From positions 126,001 to 175,964 of the forward strand of contig JAQGDQ010000469.1 in NCBI GenBank assembly GCA_030141605.1: a stretch of DNA of 49,964 nucleotides, given 5' to 3'. The notes below the pieces were generated by a model. That model was given only the letters and a program-made list of their open reading frames with translations. It ran no database searches and was not told the DNA's origin. Position numbers and translations under genes: made by a program. Shown piece after piece: positions 1-11,669 of the stretch. This DNA is from Tubiluchus corallicola. Lineage: Eukaryota > Priapulida > Priapulimorpha > Priapulimorphida > Tubiluchidae. How positions within the stretch are numbered: position 1 is the stretch's first letter; each line of letters starts with the position of its first letter.

Positions 1-124
1 CCAGTTTGATAACTTTGTGTAACCTTGGCAACAACTTGTGCATCATCAACGAGATGAAGAAAAAGTTTTTGTCGAATCTACCTCTTGGAGACGCAAACAT
101 TTGTCTTATATCCGATAGATGGCT
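1..124 (-). CDS. XXYLT1: XXYLT1-like xylosyltransferase, second visible exon (partial, runs off the window)
   Basis: The reverse strand shows an acceptor (TTATCAG) just above position 124, followed by an open frame of 41 codons to the window edge. It contains MFASPRGRFDKNFFFISLMM and then HKLLPRLHKVIKL. This matches the part of xyloside xylosyltransferase 1 where an FF(L/I)S...MH segment leads into the hydrophobic strand before the DxD metal-binding motif. The DxD itself would fall just outside the window. The family is GT8-like and adds alpha-1,3-xylose to xylose-glucose on EGF repeats of Notch-type proteins in the secretory pathway. Phase 0 at the acceptor agrees with the phase 0 donor of the exon at 977. 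About 15-20 residues of the human protein have no counterpart between the two exons, so a micro-exon between 125 and 976 may be missed. Identity rests on recalled family similarity. Confidence 0.75.
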
Positions 125-976
125 CTGATAAGGAACTAATAGACGATTTAGATCGTAAGAGATGCACTGAAAAAATGAAAACTGTATTATTAAAAAATAA
201 ATAAATCTTATTAGCTGCTAACTGCAAAAATTACTTGCAAAACGCCAAAGCAATTGAAACTGCAGGCACCTCGCTCTGCAGTTCCTATAAAGAACATAAG
301 GCTTTATTGCAGTAACAATAATATTAAAATGTATTTTATGGGGACTGTATAAACTGGGCTCAAATTTCCACTAACAAGAGAAAAATATACTCAATGAATA
401 TTGTAGAACACAAACTTTTCTGCTTCCCTTATTTAATTCATTCGATTCTATAAACAAATAAAGATTAGAAGTCAATGATAAATTTTCCAAACGCAAGATG
501 GCGCTAGTATATATGTACGCAAGCGTCGATAATTAGCATACATGTTATAGTTGATTGGCGATAACATCGAGTATTATAAAGTGAACATGGAAATTTCTAT
601 TATTGATAATTACATATTATTAATTGGAACGACATTGCAAAAGCATGTATAGCTATTTTAGTGACCTAAGACATTCTAATGAAAAGCTATTATAAATTTA
701 TAACAAACTGCAAGCGTGTTACGACTCATCACTGTAATTCACATAAGGGAGGTTAAAACAGCTGAGATCAATCATCACATCTGACATTGTGTTTAACCTA
801 AATTGTTCAGCTAAATTTACTTTTAACGTAATTTATTATAACCAAAGAAGACACTAACATCAAGTCAACGATTTAGAAGAATAACCCTACAAATAGTATT
901 GTCTTTCTTACAATTTTATTAGTTTGACTTTATCATTGTCGTGCATAAATTATTTCGACACTTAAACCTCAATTAC
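125..976. other. Intron of the XXYLT1-like gene
   Basis: AT-rich sequence between the two exons of the minus-strand xylosyltransferase gene. I see no long open frame, repeat array or element. A short exon of 45-60 bases could be hidden here, because the protein appears to lack about 15-20 residues across this junction. Confidence 0.6.
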
Positions 977-1447
977 CTGATGATTGTCGGCACTGTATCT
1001 GTTGACAACAGTTCTGCATATCTCTTCAGCCATTTTGACGCTTTGCAAATCACCAATAAAATGACAGTTAATGCTAACTGAGCTGTACTGAAACAAAGAT
1101 GACAAAGTCGTCTGTAATCCTGATAGAAGCTCTTCACTTTTGCGGTTTTTGTAATCCAATTCTGTGAAAGTAAACAGAACATCTATTCTACCATTACTAG
1201 GCCCGTTTGCATTCATATTTTTTTGTTTACTGCGTTTATTTACTGACAATTCTACTCCATTCTTATTTCGTCGTTGATAAATGGCGCTTTGACGAAGGCT
1301 ATCTAATTTTGCATGAAGATGTGCACTTTGCTGCCATCTTTGCATTCCTGTGACGTGCGTAGCATTTGTCATGGAAATTTTGACTAATAGACACAGAAAA
1401 ACGATTATACAACAGGAGCATTCCAGTCTTAAGGCACGTGACAACAT
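977..1447 (-). CDS. XXYLT1: XXYLT1-like xylosyltransferase, first exon with signal anchor
   Basis: The open frame ends in ...SADNHQ followed by a CAG|GTAATT donor, phase 0. The frame continues upstream to a Met at 1624, but I prefer the Met at 1447: it puts a short cytoplasmic tail before the hydrophobic stretch CCIIVFLCLL, the signal anchor of a type II ER/Golgi enzyme. A polar stem follows, then GRIDVLFTFTELDYKNRKSE, which matches the start of the XXYLT1 catalytic domain (a hydrophobic beta strand ending in a Thr/Phe-rich turn, then a helix). A second strand, SVSINCHFIGD, fits the family's 'LNLHFVSEE' strand. If the Met at 1624 is used, 59 extra residues precede the anchor, which would be long for this family. 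No TATA box or other promoter element stands out upstream. Confidence 0.75.
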
Positions 1448-1624
1448 GGCATGCTTCTGAACGCTCAAACTGACGATGTATAGCCTACCACACCACTGAG
1501 CACACAAAAGTTTTCTTAACTTGCTAGTTTTCCAAAATCTCTGGGACACACCACTTCTGCATTTTATTTGATCTAAATATGAAATATCTGAATTTTGTTT
1601 TACACTAAACCAGTTCGATTTCAC

Positions 1625-2149
1625 CAGAGGAACCAGTTTACAACGCTAGACTTGAAAATCCCGTCTTTTCTGTTGAACTCAAGTCGTAGAAACTTGCAAA
1701 GTTCATGAAGCATAACCGGTTCCTTTTAAATGCCACTGTCCGGTATAAGGTGCTTTGAGAAAAGCAGCATTGCAGTATTAGACAGTTGTCGTATGTGATA
1801 TTATTAGCGTACTCGATTTGTACTCAAACTGTCGCAGCTAGCGCATAAGGCTTCAATGTTTGTCTATTGAACCTCCATTACAAACATTGCATTACAATCT
1901 GATAAACAAAGAGAGGCTAATAAAGACTTATCATCATCAAAATGATAAACAAGACGGGTTTAATCAACAATGAAAGAAACGTTTACTAGAGATAAAATCC
2001 CCTTGCAAAGGGATTTTGTGGCTCGAGGATACAGGACAAATAACAATTCACAAAGTATTAAAAACAATTATCACAACTTTAGATAAAGCAGTATCAATAA
2101 CTCTTTATACAATTATATCTAGATAGATAATAACTGATTCCTAGTTTGA
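1625..2149. other. Upstream region of the XXYLT1-like gene, no feature seen
   Basis: Non-coding sequence 5' of the minus-strand gene. It should hold the promoter, but I cannot point to a TATA box, initiator or conserved site with any confidence. Confidence 0.4.
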
Positions 2150-2475
2150 AAAAGCTGATTTCAGAAGAGCTACAATAATCTTATATTCTTCGATATCTTG
2201 ACTGCTGATTTATAAAGACAAATTTGTCATTGTAATTTGGTATGGCAGAAAATACAGGGAACAGATTTTCAATATTATTGAAAAGTGTCACTCTATCATC
2301 CTAATAACGTGAACATTTCATGACTAAATGTGTTTCATCTTCGATTTGGTTAATGTCACAGTAATTGCAAATTCTCTCACGTGCAGTTATTTTAAAAGGT
2401 TTATAGTACCGGCCAGATTAAAATGGCTAATTTATGGGCGCTTACCCTAAATTTAATACCCTGCTTTGTGGCGTT
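2150..2475 (-). mobile_element. LINE (non-LTR retrotransposon) ORF2 C-terminal remnant
   Basis: The reverse strand reads ...TARERICNYCDINQIEDETH and then LVMKCSRY, stop, DDRVTLFNNIENLFPVF and ...DKFVFI. The spacing CxxC...H...C followed by (D/E)(D/E)xR is the cysteine-rich block near the C-terminus of many LINE reverse transcriptase proteins. The part just upstream, RVSAHKLAI, also fits ('SxHKLxIExGRY'). In-frame stops and a frame shift before the Cys block show that the copy is dead. A related fragment on the plus strand lies at 30132-30715. I cannot assign the clade, because the reverse transcriptase core is absent. Confidence 0.7.
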
Positions 2476-2717
2476 GAGTGATAAATAGTTTTCAAGTTGA
2501 CATTCCTTTTTGAAGGTGAGACATGTCTTCATCTTACTTCTTCCAGACACAATTATTACTAAATGTAAATAAATGACTATGCACCATTTACAATACTGAT
2601 AAAAACTTTTTTAAATTTAGTAAGAACATTTATAAACGTGCTTACAAATGTAGTTCGGTACTATTCTCTGAGATGCTGTTAGGGTGGGTAATTTTCTTAT
2701 ATTTTTGAATACATAAA

Positions 2718-3878
2718 TGTATGAATATTGTTCTACTTTGCTATATGGCAACAGCATAAGTAAAAGCGCGTACCGTATAGCATGTTTTTCTATGCCCATT
2801 TTTGTGGTTACATCATCGTCATATTACTGTGTTGACGTCATTGACCGTCGGCTAGGCTGTTGGATTTCGCTACCATACGATGCACGATACTTTAATCATC
2901 TAACGGCACACAAAAGCATCAAACGGCCATGATGAAACTCATGATGGCGCCCAAAATTTAGCCCACGTAGCACCTGCATATCAATTCCAGGAAATGTATT
3001 ATTTTTTATTGTGAGTTCAGTGCATGCATTAGTAATGTCTATAATTCTAGACATAATTGTATTATTTCACTGACTGATTTCTATTTTTCTACGTTAGACC
3101 CTTACAAGGACCTGTAGCTGTTTCAGTAAAGTATATACCTATATTTTTAGGGCTATAATTTTAAGCGTCAACAGTATATTTCTAAGCTTCAGGTAAACGA
3201 GCATATTAGATGATACTGAAGCACGAAGCATTTCAGAAGCTAATTCTTCTTGCAGAAAAACACAAAAAAATGTTTCAGTTCTCGGAATTTTAATGATATA
3301 ACGATATACTCATTCATTTGTGCCAAAACATTTCTTTGTGAATCGTCACTACTCCATGACTCGTATTTCAGTGAAACTGTGTCCATTATAGTTAAATAAA
3401 AAGAAGCTTAATTTTGTTGATAAAACTAATGAAATTTTGTTAAAACTAGTCAAAACAATGGCAAATAAAGTATAATAGATTTTTTTGCAAAAAACACATT
3501 AGTGATGGTGGCTTTAGTAATTATATTAAAGACTATATAATTTGCGCGTCTCGCCAGCATAAAGGAAAAAGGCGTGGTAAAGGCTACATAGATCCAATGC
3601 TAAAGTAAAAAACTAGCGTTGCCTTATACACAATAAAATCTTCTAAAAAAACTCAGTACAAATGGGCACCCCACTAGCATCCATAACGAATCCTTCAATT
3701 AAGTCGCAAACAAATTCTGGAGAAACAATATTATCATTACATACCTATTACAATTGTTACAGATTGGTCAGGTAGAATTCTAAAACAAAAGAAATCTGCC
3801 GCTTTGAAAACATGCTATACTCTACTCGTGTTTACTTATGCCGTTGCCGTATAGCAAAGTAGAACAATATTCATACAA
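2718..3878. repeat. Inverted-repeat pair (about 72-bp arms) enclosing 1.0 kb
   Basis: The segment 2718-2789, beginning TGTATGAATATTGTTCTACT, recurs in reverse complement at about 3807-3878 with roughly 85 per cent identity by eye. The shared core includes GCTATAYGGCAACRGCATAA. The arms could be terminal inverted repeats of a degenerate DNA transposon, or two oppositely oriented copies of a small element. I see no transposase between them. A run of about ten C residues lies directly outside the right arm (near 3882). Confidence 0.6.
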
Positions 3879-4545
3879 TTGCCCCCCCCCCCAACAGTGT
3901 CTCCACGAATAGCAAAATGTGGAGATGTTGCAGTGCCCTAAAGTGGAGATATGGAAGTTAAAAAATTTACTGATTAACCAGAAATTGTTGTGCATAAAAT
4001 TTCGGCTATACGACACAATTCTAGATTAAGAGGTGCGAATTAGTTTCGCTATGAATTAATGTATGCCATTCAACCAGCACTGTGATAGACATGTAGTTGT
4101 GTTTGCTGTAAATTGTTGTATTTTTTCTTTTTTTGCAAACTACGCTTAAAAAGAGCCCTGTATTTGTACGGACGTGTTCCTGTATGCGTTGTTTATTTAA
4201 GTTTGCAATTTGTTAACAATATTTGTATTTATATTCCTGAAATAAAGCTTTTCTATTGTAAAAAAGTTCTGAAGTCGGACATACAGAATATTTCTCGAGG
4301 AAAAAAAGAATGTCAGAAAGCTGCCAAGATATCATCCATGAGGATAAATCAAAATTTACAGTGAATGTAGCAGCTAAAGGTCATAGTAACACGAGATTAA
4401 ATTTGAGAAAGTTAAGCATCTGGGATATTAGATTGGACAAAAATTAGTGGACAAAAGGATGTAGCCAGAATAATGTTAACAGACGCTTTGCTGTTGTAGA
4501 TAGACATTCATGTGGCTCATATAACTATGTGTGAATAAAGTTAGT

Positions 4546-4625
4546 TCTATAAAATTACTTCTATAAAATTACTTCTATAAAATTATTTCTATAAAATTAC
4601 TTCTATAAAATTACTTCTATAAAAG
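4546..4625 (+). repeat. 14-bp tandem repeat
   Basis: Consecutive near-identical copies of TTCTATAAAATTAC, about six in number, with one C-to-T variant and a degenerate last copy ending in AAAAGCATTTCTC. No coding potential. Confidence 0.9.
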
Positions 4626-4850
4626 CATTTCTCAGTTGATACCGCTGTTAAGTTCTATGGTTTTTCATCTTTCGTTTCCGTCTAAAGTCTGTATCTCAGG
4701 CGTCGGCTGGGAGAACTCCTATCTACTGAAGGTTGGTAAGTTCTCGTCATACAGGTGGAATAATCACAGAAAATTTACCTTATTATTAGAAATTAAGATG
4801 TCACCTTTTAAATAGCCTAACGTAAACATGTAACAAAAAAAACGTTAGGC

Positions 4851-4977
4851 TAAAGTTTACAATTTCCCACACACAAGAAATGAGTTCGTGATTCAGGATC
4901 AGGGTTAAGGTTAGGGTTATGGCTAGGGTTGGGTTGGAGTGTTTAAATTGCTAGGGGAATTGCAAACTCCTTCCAAA
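4851..4977 (+). mobile_element. Small inverted-repeat element with telomere-like core, copy 1
   Basis: The left arm GTTTACAATTTCCCACAC and the right arm, which reads GTTTGCAATTCCCCTAGC on the reverse strand, form imperfect terminal inverted repeats. Between them are degenerate TTAGGG/TAGGGT units (AGGGTTAAGGTTAGGGTTAT). A second copy with the same layout lies at 19751-19905, and a fragment resembling the right arm sits near 6018-6052 (AGTAAACTCCTCCCAAACTC). The shared flanks and arms show a dispersed element rather than a true telomere. The mobile class is unknown. Confidence 0.65.
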
Positions 4978-4999
4978 CTTTACTACTACAGAAAAATTT

Positions 5000-6880
5000 T
5001 AAAAATTGAACAATGTAATGGTCAGGGCTGTTTGGTAAAAAGGGAAGATGACGAGATAATAAAATTCATCATGTTTTACAGCTTTATTTGCAAGTTTCTA
5101 CAGATATTTGACTTTGTGAGATGAATTAAAGGGTACTGATGGTGTAATTTGACCACTTCGCGTGCCCTAAGTTCACTAACAAATGTCTCCACATGAAAAC
5201 CACAATATAACTTTCTCTTCATTCTTTATAGAAAAGTTTTGGAGTTATAAACCTCCAAAGTGCAAGAGTTTTTCTTGACCTTTTAGTGTCCCGCGACTAC
5301 GTACCAAAGTGAAAAATTTTATAAAAATCACCAAAACGCCGTATGAATAGCCTAAATGATTATTCGTGAAAATTTGAAAGCACCCGTATCCAGTCATTCC
5401 TTATTTCGTCAAAATTTGGCCGTATTAACCTTGACCGTAACAAATTATTATCCTTTGAATATTGTTACTACTATAAGATAATTTTGTTAATTGATTAACA
5501 AAGGTGATAATCGAATGATAGTCGAAGGAGGGCTGAAAAATAAATTAACAAATAATTAACACCCAAACTGGCAGACGAAATGACTACCCTTTTCTTGCAT
5601 ACCTATCTACCTTCCTGTTGACCTATCTAATTAGTTACCTATTTACCTAATTACATATTAACAACGTCGTTAGCAATTACCAAAATTAATTATTATCGCA
5701 GTGACTATGAAATACTAAATTTTTGCCAGGCAGCTAATCAGCACATAATCTAATTATAGCAGAAATTTTAAGCACATTTAGGCAAATAGTTATGTCAATT
5801 ATAATTGTGTATGTATTTGTGTAGATTTAAGTTTGAGAAACCGGAAGTACATGCGTATTCTTTTAGCCTTCATATTTGCCAACATTGCGTCACTATGCTA
5901 CGCCTCCGTCTATAAGAAGCCATCATGATCTGCCATCCGTCCTCTAGCATTTCAATAGTCTCCTCTTTCTCAGCTGCAGTTCATCATCTTAACTCCGCCT
6001 CCCCTTTTCAGCATTCGGCTAAGTGGGATAGTAAACTCCTCCCAAACTCTTTTGGTTAACACAAGAATATTGCTTTTAGTTTTACATTTTGCACGCAGCG
6101 GATAGCTGAGCATACGGTGCACATTGCCAAGTTTTGTTTTTACTAACTTGCTTTTAGTTATTTTATTGGTAAGTAACAGTATTTACATATATATTAATAT
6201 TATATTTTTTTATAATAATGAATATCAGTCTTTTTTATTACTGTTAATTAAAGTTGATTTATAACACTCAGTAAAATATTACTTTTCTAAATTAACCATA
6301 GTATTAAACCATAAATATTAAATCTTTTGTTTTATTTATGACTGCACCAACTAACTATAATTTCTTTTTCTAACTCGATGGAGTTACTTAATTTGCTAGA
6401 AGAGCTGAAAACATTTTAAATCTTAGTATTGCAGTTTCAACGTTTGTGCAGCTAGACAAAACTACATTCATGAGTATTTATCCAATGAGGTTTTATTTCA
6501 GCCTGTCAAAGCTAATTGTGTGTTGCACTGTTATTTTTAAATGGTGTTTACAGTTTTACATAATAATGCTTTACAAACAAAGTGTCATCATTGTTCCCTG
6601 CCATCTATATTCCACAATGGCTAACATTAAAAATGTTTCTTCACCTTCTATTTCTTTTACGAACGTCAGCATTTTGCCAAGTACATTTATTCTTATTGTA
6701 ACCCATAATACTTACTGTATACAATCTTAAAATATGCTTCAAAGTATACGTAGTGCTTACAATACTGATACTACACTGATAGTAATAATGTAAGTTGCCG
6801 AAATTATCAAGTTTTGTTCTTCTGGTTTTTTATTACATAAAACTGTTTATTAGCGCAAAAGTAATACTAATGTAATACAA
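5000..6880. other. Intergenic sequence without a recognised gene
   Basis: AT-rich and non-coding. A slightly more GC-rich patch at about 5840-6060 ends in a fragment similar to the right arm of the telomere-like element. No open frame here has family similarity that I recognise. Confidence 0.5.
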
Positions 6881-6884
6881 AAAC

Positions 6885-6989
<105 letters not shown>

Positions 6990-7710
6990 ACTAATAAAAG
7001 AAGCATTCTTTTCAAACTACTAATTTTGAAAGACTTAATAATTTCCTGAATTAATGATTTAGGAGGATTATATTCAGTTTTAATAATTAAGTACTGTAAT
7101 TTTTTTTTATTAAATATGGACCTGTAGACATATAGACATTAAGTTCATAGACTTAATTATTGTTTATTGTTAATCTCAGTTTATTAAATATTTGCGTTCT
7201 GTTTGCTAATTCTTTCAAGTATTTCTTTGTTTTTTTAACATTTTTCATAACCTCCTTAATTTCAAAACAGTGCAATGATTTGCTGTTAAAACTTTCAGAC
7301 TTCATTAACAGGTCCTAGAAGCTCTAAGGATTGCTAGCAAATTTTATATAATGCGATTAGACGCATTTCATGCTTGCAGTTATAATAAAAAACCTTTACA
7401 ATATTATTTATCATTTATTAAAATAAGTATTCATTCAAATTTTCATGCTTTGTGTTCGCCACGCTTATGTAGTCATATATTTACGCAGTTTTTTCCATAC
7501 TGGCTAACTATTTATTTATTTATTAACGCCGACGCGGGCCCAGATCAAAACAATACGTTCCCGCTTGTAAATAATCAAAAACCAACGGGACACAAGCCCT
7601 CCAAAAACATTGCAGTGCCTGCGCTGATACCCGAGTGTACTCACGCTACAGGCTGCGCTCATGGCTAAGCTAGATGTGAATAAACATTTGTGTTTCATGG
7701 TGTATCATTG

Positions 7711-7722
7711 ATTCTCTTACAG
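7711..7722 (+). other. Candidate splice acceptor just upstream of the FoxL2 start
   Basis: ATTCTCTTACAG is a good pyrimidine-rich acceptor ending 19 bases before the first ATG. From 7723 the FoxL2 frame is open through this site (T GTT AAT GGC CAT ATA ATT ATG). The gene may therefore have an upstream 5' UTR exon, or even a coding one. A GC-richer stretch at 7530-7680 is the nearest candidate for such an exon, but I cannot identify its donor. Confidence 0.45.
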
Positions 7723-7741
7723 TGTTAATGGCCATATAATT

Positions 7742-8602
7742 ATGGTTCTTACAATGATGGAATCCTACACACCTTTCTCGTCTTTTGCTGAGCATCGTCA
7801 AAATTCGCTCAGCAGCACTAACAGCACTAACACCACCGTCATCGACAGAGGAACGGCGATTCCTAAGCAGGAGTTGTCTCTGCCTTCCGACGGTTCGAAC
7901 GAAGGAAGTTCAGCAAAAGTTGAGGTGACCAAGTTGGATCGAAACGAGGACCAAAAAGAGACCTCAGAGACATGTGAAAAAGACAAGGATCCTAATGTGA
8001 AACCACCTTATTCTTACGTGGCGTTGATTGCCATGGCCATTAAAGACTCGGGTGATAGGCGACTAACACTGTCTCAGATTTACCAGTTCATCATGACAAA
8101 GTTTCCTTTTTATGAGAAAAATAGAAAAGGCTGGCAGAACAGCATCAGGCACAATCTTAGTCTGAATGAATGTTTTATAAAAGTGCCTAGAGAAGGGGGT
8201 GGAGAGAGAAAGGGCAACTACTGGACCTTAGACCCTGCTTGTGAAGACATGTTTGAGAAAGGGAACTACAGAAGAAGGAGGCGAATGCGGCGACCAGCAC
8301 CTTACAGACCGACCACAATGCCGAAACCCGGTCTGTTCGGGGACCCCGGGTTTGGAGGTCCCCAATTCGGACTTACACCAAAGAGTTATTTTTCCCCACC
8401 TTACAGTAGCCCAAACTGGCCAGTGAACCACATCCAATCGCCGCAGATAAATTACAGTTCTTGTCAGCGGGTTCCACAGATGTTGGGACAATATTCACCC
8501 ACAATGCCGGGTTCAATGGGTTCAGTGGGATCAATGGGCACGGTGGGATCTATGGGAGGAATGGGATCCATGCAGAGTATGCAAAGCATGCAAAGTATGC
8601 AG
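7742..8602 (+). CDS. FOXL2: FoxL2 forkhead transcription factor, exon 1
   Basis: 287 codons, joined in phase 0 to 10931-11110, give a protein of 346 residues. The forkhead domain starts at about residue 86 with [15 protein letters not shown]. It continues through [20 protein letters not shown] (recognition helix 3) and [20 protein letters not shown], and ends in the basic run [11 protein letters not shown]. The EGGGERKG wing and [17 protein letters not shown] signature are diagnostic of FoxL2 among forkheads. After the domain comes a Pro/Gly/Tyr-rich tail and a Gly-Ser-Met low-complexity run ending in repeats of SMQ. FoxL2 is a nuclear DNA-binding regulator of gonad, and in some animals muscle or head, development. 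The Mets at 7754/7757 (MMESY) resemble the vertebrate N-terminus (MMASY) and could be the true start. The donor is CAG|GTAAGT. The 3' intron is notable because vertebrate FOXL2 is single-exon. Confidence 0.97.
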
Positions 8603-10930
8603 GTAAGTGTATTTTTACATCGTATCTCTATTTTAAGTTTACATAGGCATATCTATGCATGTAACAATAAATTCAGTATTCTGTTTTAACTCGGTCACGT
8701 GGGGTAGGTCAGTATTTTCGGGACGTTCTGTCTAAAGCAAAAATACCTTACTTTTTCATGCAATCTAAAAATATTTGTTTATGCTGATGAATGCAGCTGT
8801 AATTTATAGCAACAAGTATTTTAATTTCCTTAGTTACTAGTTTTTCAATTTCGCACTTGCAAGAAAAGAGCACCCGATGTTTTGAGGATACTGGGACTGG
8901 ATACTGAGAATGCGGGGCTTTAATATGAAAAGCGTATAATTGCAAGGCGTAGCATCTAAATCCGTCATCGTGTTAATAGAGATTGCCGTTTGAAGGGAAA
9001 TCGTAAGGATAGGAAATCTTCATAGAAATGAGATTGTGGTGCAGATAAGTTAACAATTTCAAACAAGACTAAGAGAAAAGCAACTATTTACATGCAAAAT
9101 TGTTGGTAAATTAAATCGATGTAACTTATAAGCAATCGAAGTGATTCTCGAAATCAGTAATGAAATTTAATCATTTTGCGTTCACTAAAAGTGAACATCA
9201 TTCCTCAAAAATTTCTTATCTTATTTTTTCTAACCCGTCTTTGCTCTAAGACACTCTGACCACCAAAGTTTTCGATGTACTTATCAGGTTTAATAGCAAG
9301 AATAGATGCCGTTGATAATGACAACTCCAAATTTTATTATTAAAAATTTCATTCTTTTTTCATTCTGAGATTTTAGTTACTTATCAAATTTGTAGATTTG
9401 TACATTTTTCAGTCGTTGTGCAATTAACGGATGGATTTTGTACCAACAAAGCAGGGATTTTTATATGGTTTGATAAATACCCACAAAATAACAAACTTTA
9501 TGACATTTTTCTTAAGAAAATCAACGTTTTCACTGCACATTTACCAAAAGCACATTTACCGGTCAGCTTGAAGTATTAGTGTGCATTGGAAACGTGATTT
9601 TCTTGTTAAAAATGTTGCAAAATTTGTTGTTTTGTGAGTTATTTATTAAACAGATGCAGTTCTTACTGCTAAAACGTTCAAAATCTCTATTTCTTGCAAA
9701 GTATATAACCTGTGTTGTAATTTGTAAGAATTTTGCTAAAAGCTAATAAATATTTTGTAACTTATTTGCTTTAAACAAATTGTTTATATTTTTCTCAACA
9801 GAGGTTTGTTCTAAGTTTATTTTAGATCTTAATAAACAAAGTTAGAACGGTACAAAACTTGCAGTTATAAGTTGCAAATTTAAATATTTTAATGAAAGCG
9901 GAGTTTTACATTACTTATATTCAAATTTCTGTATCGCTTAAGGGTCCTTGGGTAACAAAGTAATCTAGTTCTATCAAACTGTTTTGCTGAAATGCATTTT
10001 CTTTATTTCTTATATGAAAGGCTGATGTCATATGAATCAAGTAATGATTTCACTGGATAAAGTCGAACTACGCAATGTTGAAAATCGAGAAATTAGATAT
10101 TATTAATCTCACTTAGTTTTGTTTTCACTGTTCATTATTACATTATTAATAGTGATAAATTATTTGGGAGGTCGTGGTTTCAACTCCTGGCCGAGTCATG
10201 CCAAAGACTAAAAAAATGGTACCGCTGATTCTTCGAAGTAACATGCGGGTAATAATAATCTGGATCACCTTGGAAATAAGTCTTGAGTTTCTTAAGGTGT
10301 TACCCGTGGACTGTATATCCTAAACGAATTTATTATTATTGTGATTATTTACGGGGCATATGAAATTCTTCTGGCACCAAAATGAAAATACTGCGGAAAT
10401 AATTAGAAAGGAAAATGATCAAAAACCAAGAGCTCAAATCACCTCTTGATAAAAATGGTTAAACGTCTTAGTAAAAACCTAACATTAGCATTGTATTATA
10501 CTGTTCGGCACCTAAATTATGTAACAGTATCTAGACGAAGTACGGGGAAACAGCTACTTCTTCTTGCAGCTGCGTCTCGAGTCAAAATAGACTAGTATCT
10601 TGCCGAAACGATTGAATATATACTGCCTAATACTGGCTGAGATACGAAAATTAAATATATTTTTTTGTTGCTGAAACAAAGCTTGCCAGCTAGGCCGAAT
10701 TAGATTTTTGAACTTTATAAGTAAATTAGCTACTAAAATGAAAAATGGTCTTTTTGCTTTTTTTTCTTGTTTTTTTTTTGATTATGTAAAATGCTATACA
10801 ATATTAAGACAACCTAGAATCTTTGCCACCGTAAAGATGTAATCAATTAAAAATTGTAAACAATTCCTCGATTTCTTTTACAGTACGATAAACTAACATT
10901 GAAAAATTCTCTGATTTTGATATTTGACAG
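8603..10930 (+). other. FoxL2 intron
   Basis: 2,328 bases, from the GTAAGT donor at 8603 to a TTTGACAG acceptor ending at 10930. AT-rich, with no open frame of interest. It contains a SINE-like fragment near 10160-10320. Confidence 0.9.
10160..10320 (+). mobile_element. SINE-like remnant with degenerate tRNA B-box
   Basis: GGTCGTGGTTTCAACTCCTG resembles an RNA polymerase III B-box (GGTTCGANTCC). It is followed by CCGAGTCATGCCAAAGACT and AAAAATGGTACCGCTGATTC, a type of tRNA-to-body junction I recall from invertebrate SINEs. The A-box side is not recognisable, so the copy is 5'-truncated or eroded. It lies inside the FoxL2 intron. Confidence 0.5.
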
Positions 10931-11110
10931 AGTTTCATGAATGGCTACAACATGAACCACAGTGGGATCAACCATGTTGGTGATTTGAGTTCACCCACTC
11001 CCGCTTATCCAGGATTCCCAACTTGTAGAAGGCAGACTGACCCTCCAGTGGGCTCTATGAACTCAATGCCTCACTATTCGTACTGGACGGACAAGACGCA
11101 GCATTTATAA
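10931..11110 (+). CDS. FOXL2: FoxL2 forkhead transcription factor, exon 2 (C-terminus)
   Basis: After the TTTGACAG acceptor the frame of exon 1 continues in phase 0 for 59 codons and ends in TAA. It reads SFMNGYNMNHSGINHVGDLS, then a Pro-rich stretch, and finishes with SMPHYSYWTDKTQHL. The Asn/Met/Gly-rich start continues the low-complexity tail of exon 1, and the aromatic C-terminus (HYSYW) is the kind of conserved end seen in invertebrate FoxL2 proteins. Possible polyadenylation signals follow at about 11167 (AATAAA in GTAAAATAAATAG) and farther downstream near 11632 and 12066. Splicing has not been tested, but the matching phases and the stop position support it. Confidence 0.9.
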   Translation, partial: SFMNGYNMNHSGINHVGDLSSPTPAYPGFPTCRRQTDPPVGSMNSMPHYSYWTDKTQHL

Positions 11111-11514
11111 TCAATTAGGAACTTAATTGTTTAATAATTTCCTTTTCAGCTAACACGTGAAGTAAAATAAATAGTCGTCAAATGTGCCGAAATTCAACAC
11201 AAAATCATTTGTTTAAATTGTATAACATCTTCAAGGCTCATCTTAGATGATACATTTACTCACAAAGAAATTTAAATCCAAGTTTTTCAGCGGTTATACT
11301 TTTTTAAATGTATTTGTTACTGGGCCGTTTCAATAACTTTAATGGGTGCAAATTATTATGTGCCAAATTTCTGTGCTATTTTATCATTTTTGTTTTGATG
11401 TTCAATATTTCGATCTGCTTTATATAGAAACTGTTTTATGCCAAAATAATCAAAGTTCGTATAACGATATGTTTAAAGTTTTTTAGGTTAAGTAATGTCC
11501 TTTTATATAAAATT

Positions 11515-11669
11515 CTAGGTAGATATGAATGGGTGAATGGAAGATTTTTATACGATACAAATATTTCAGCAAGGATTACGGAAATGCTCATGAATGCTTC
11601 CATAATTGGTGATGAAATGTTTGTTTTCCAATAAAAACCATCTACCCACCCATTAATATCTACTTAGTA
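11515..11669. mobile_element. MITE-like inverted-repeat element 3' of FoxL2
   Basis: The left arm CTAGGTAGATATGAATGGGT and the right arm, which on the reverse strand reads CTAAGTAGATATTAATGGGT, face each other across about 155 bases. No open frame and no clear target duplication. It lies in what could be the long 3' UTR or near flank of FoxL2. Confidence 0.6.

Noticed and set aside
4896-4940. True interstitial telomere block
   Set aside because: Units are degenerate and flanked by the same arms as 19751-19905, so it belongs to a dispersed element.
7351-7668. 105-codon frame just upstream of FoxL2
   Set aside because: No recognised domain, AT-driven composition in the first half, and no clear donor linking it to FoxL2. 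It may overlap a 5' UTR exon but is not a supported gene.
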